From NCBI RefSeq assembly GCF_018139145.2, contig NC_059481.1, forward strand, positions 7,738,368 through 7,802,367: DNA of 64,000 bases. The letters run 5' to 3'. The DNA is from Gymnogyps californianus (lineage: Eukaryota; Chordata; Aves; Accipitriformes; Cathartidae). How positions within the stretch are numbered: position 1 is the stretch's first letter; each line of letters starts with the position of its first letter. Below, piece by piece: positions 62,303 to 64,000 of the stretch. The position numbers and the translations under genes were made by a program. Under the pieces are notes generated by a model, which saw only the letters and a list, made by a program, of their open reading frames with translations, did no database searches and had not been told where the DNA came from.

Positions 62303-64000
62303 TCTTTTCCCACCCATAATAACCTCTGATCTCTCTTTGATCTAGTAACTTCAGTCTCCGTGCCAGTGCCCTGTTCAGATCTACCTTGTGTGCTGGCCCT
62401 GGTTCTAAACTCTGCATACGCTGCTGTGCCAGCTGGCTGGCCTAGCATTACAGATAGCTGTGGGCTCATGCTGTAACCTGCTTTTCAGTAGGGGAATACT
62501 ATTTTAGATCTCTCCTCTATCCTGTTGTCAGCATTTGTTCAAATGTTACTGTGAGACTTCAGCACCTTTGTCAGACTTGCCTGAAATCAGACACTAGGTT
62601 CGAAAGCCCTCCAGAGAGTGGGAATGACAGACTTTGAGCCAGAGGAATTAATGTCTAAGCTAGGGGACTCAAAAGTGCTTTGCAGCTCACAGATCTGTGT
62701 GTTTTGAGTTACAGTATTCAACTTTACCACACAGAACATCCAAAATTCTTGAGAAATTGCACTTGAAATTTGAAACAGCTTAGGAATATTCATTAGCTCC
62801 AGTTTTTCATTGTGAGGAATTAAAGCTGTTTAGCAAACAAAAGAAGCAGTTATAATTCTTTCTACTTCAGCGTTTGATACTCATGAGATACAGTGCTGTT
62901 TTTCTGCAGAATCACAATCTGCTGTCTTGTCTTAGCTGTCTTACAACTATTCCAGTTCTTGGCAATTGTCAGGAGTGCAAGGAGGTACAAAACATTTTTC
63001 TGTTATGCCAGCTGGAGAATGGGGTATTTGCACATGTGCATTTCACTAATCTAGCCCTTCTGACTGAAGTAGTGTCTAGATTAGAAGAGAATTCAATTGC
63101 ATTTATCCAGCCATAGGACTTACACTGAATGTGTGCTGAGTTTCTGTGCTGGGCTAACTAATGTGCAGCTGAGGTGTGCCAGAAGGGTCAGCTATCATGT
63201 TCAGAGCAATTAGCAGCCAGTCCGATCAACTCCTGAAATGTAAGAACCAGATTCTGACTGAAATGATGTAACCAAGCCAAATACTATAATCTGCAGGTTC
63301 AGTGGGAGTTGCATAGCTAAAATATCACATGCTGCATTGGAAATGTATCGCTCCTGGAGACTACTAGTCCTGAATGCTGTTTGTTATTTCTAAATACTTG
63401 GTTTACAGCTATTGCCAGTGAAGAGTATTTCCCGATGTTACTGAGGTATGGTAGAAAATATGTTTCTAAAAATTCAAGCCGTGCTTTTTCGTTGGGATAA
63501 GACTGAAATTCTTCTTAAGGCTTATAAGAGCTGAAGTTCTGAGACTGCCACTTAGAAACTTTAACCTTAGTTATGCCCTGCCTTCTTTAAAGAAAGAAAT
63601 TAAGGATGTATAAGTAAGAATGCGAAAAGACTTTTTGAAGTTCTGTATAGAAAAAACCCCACAATTACGAGTTACGTTCTACTGATCAATTCCTATGTCC
63701 TTCTGAACCACAAGAGTTCCCTTGCGGTGCTTTATTTCCTAAAACAGAATAGTAGATGTGCAATTGCGTATACATTTAACATAGTGTCTCTACAGATACA
63801 AGACATGCATGATTCTTACTCCAGTCCTCTGTTTTTTAGTGCTGTCCTTTATCTTCTCCCCATTTCATTTCACTCAGTCTACTTTTGTGCCAGCCCTTCT
63901 GTCCTTCCTCTTCAGTATTTTCAGGACAAACCTGAACACTGGTAAAATAATATACCATTGAAAACAGCAGAATATTTACACTGACTTTAGTGAAATTGGA

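Larger units (their letters stand above)
54620..64000 (+). other. Intronic sequence to the end of the window, no gene seen
   Basis: AT-rich intron, with no exon showing family homology. It contains a short direct duplication (57972-57997), a G/T-rich tract (58498-58584), a TATC microsatellite (58897-58920) and a degenerate 41-bp duplication (62221-62302) within a less AT-rich stretch at 62160-62480. The fragment 56768-56800 resembles an old dispersed motif. Confidence 0.55.

Noticed and set aside
1..64000. CRISPR arrays, tRNA or rRNA genes, operons, phage or plasmid functions
   Set aside because: None seen. The exon-intron structure, LTRs and CR1 remnants show a vertebrate nuclear intron rather than a prokaryotic or viral locus.

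Overview
This window is vertebrate nuclear DNA, almost certainly from a bird. The signs are CR1 LINE remnants, solo LTRs of types I recognise from avian endogenous retroviruses (one begins with the TGTCCTGGTTTCGG motif), AT-rich CpG-poor sequence, and one short exon isolated between very long introns. There are no operons, bacterial genes, RNA genes or CRISPR arrays. Nearly all open reading frames of 60 codons or more look like chance frames in intron or repeat sequence.

The only protein-coding segment I can support is one internal exon at 40128-40332 on the + strand. It encodes 68 whole codons plus one base of the next. The peptide runs from the end of the ADAMTS-type cysteine-rich module into the spacer region and best fits THSD4 (ADAMTSL6), a secreted ADAMTS-like matrix protein associated with fibrillin-1 microfibrils. 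The exon has a good acceptor (phase 0) and a consensus GTAAGT donor (phase 1). On this reading, 1-40127 is the 3' part of the preceding intron and 40333-64000 is the 5' part of the following one. No neighbouring THSD4 exon was found.

The introns hold decayed and younger mobile elements. 13370-13846 is an ancient, degraded CR1-type 3' end (+). 22275-23360 is a CR1 reverse-transcriptase fragment (-). 24449-25592 is a 1.14 kb GC-rich solo LTR (-) flanked by the 5-bp duplication CTCAG and containing an internal tandem array. About 30680-30785 is a probable CR1 tail (+). Three roughly 0.6 kb solo LTRs of one family lie at 36785-37380 (-), 38639-39226 (+) and 54016-54614 (+), each with its own 5-bp target duplication (GATAT, ATGTG, AGGTG). 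Two of these form a head-to-head inverted pair just upstream of the exon. One, in the sense orientation, has an intact TATATAAA box about 1.2 kb 5' of the exon.

Smaller features are microsatellites, a 26-nt poly-G run 118 bp after the donor site, short tandem duplications, an AT palindrome, two adjacent GC hairpins and a small CpG cluster near 50.4 kb. I found no convincing new biological system. The most testable points are possible LTR effects on THSD4 transcripts, the inverted LTR pair, the poly-G tract, and two unclassified segments near 26.2-26.9 kb and 62.2 kb.
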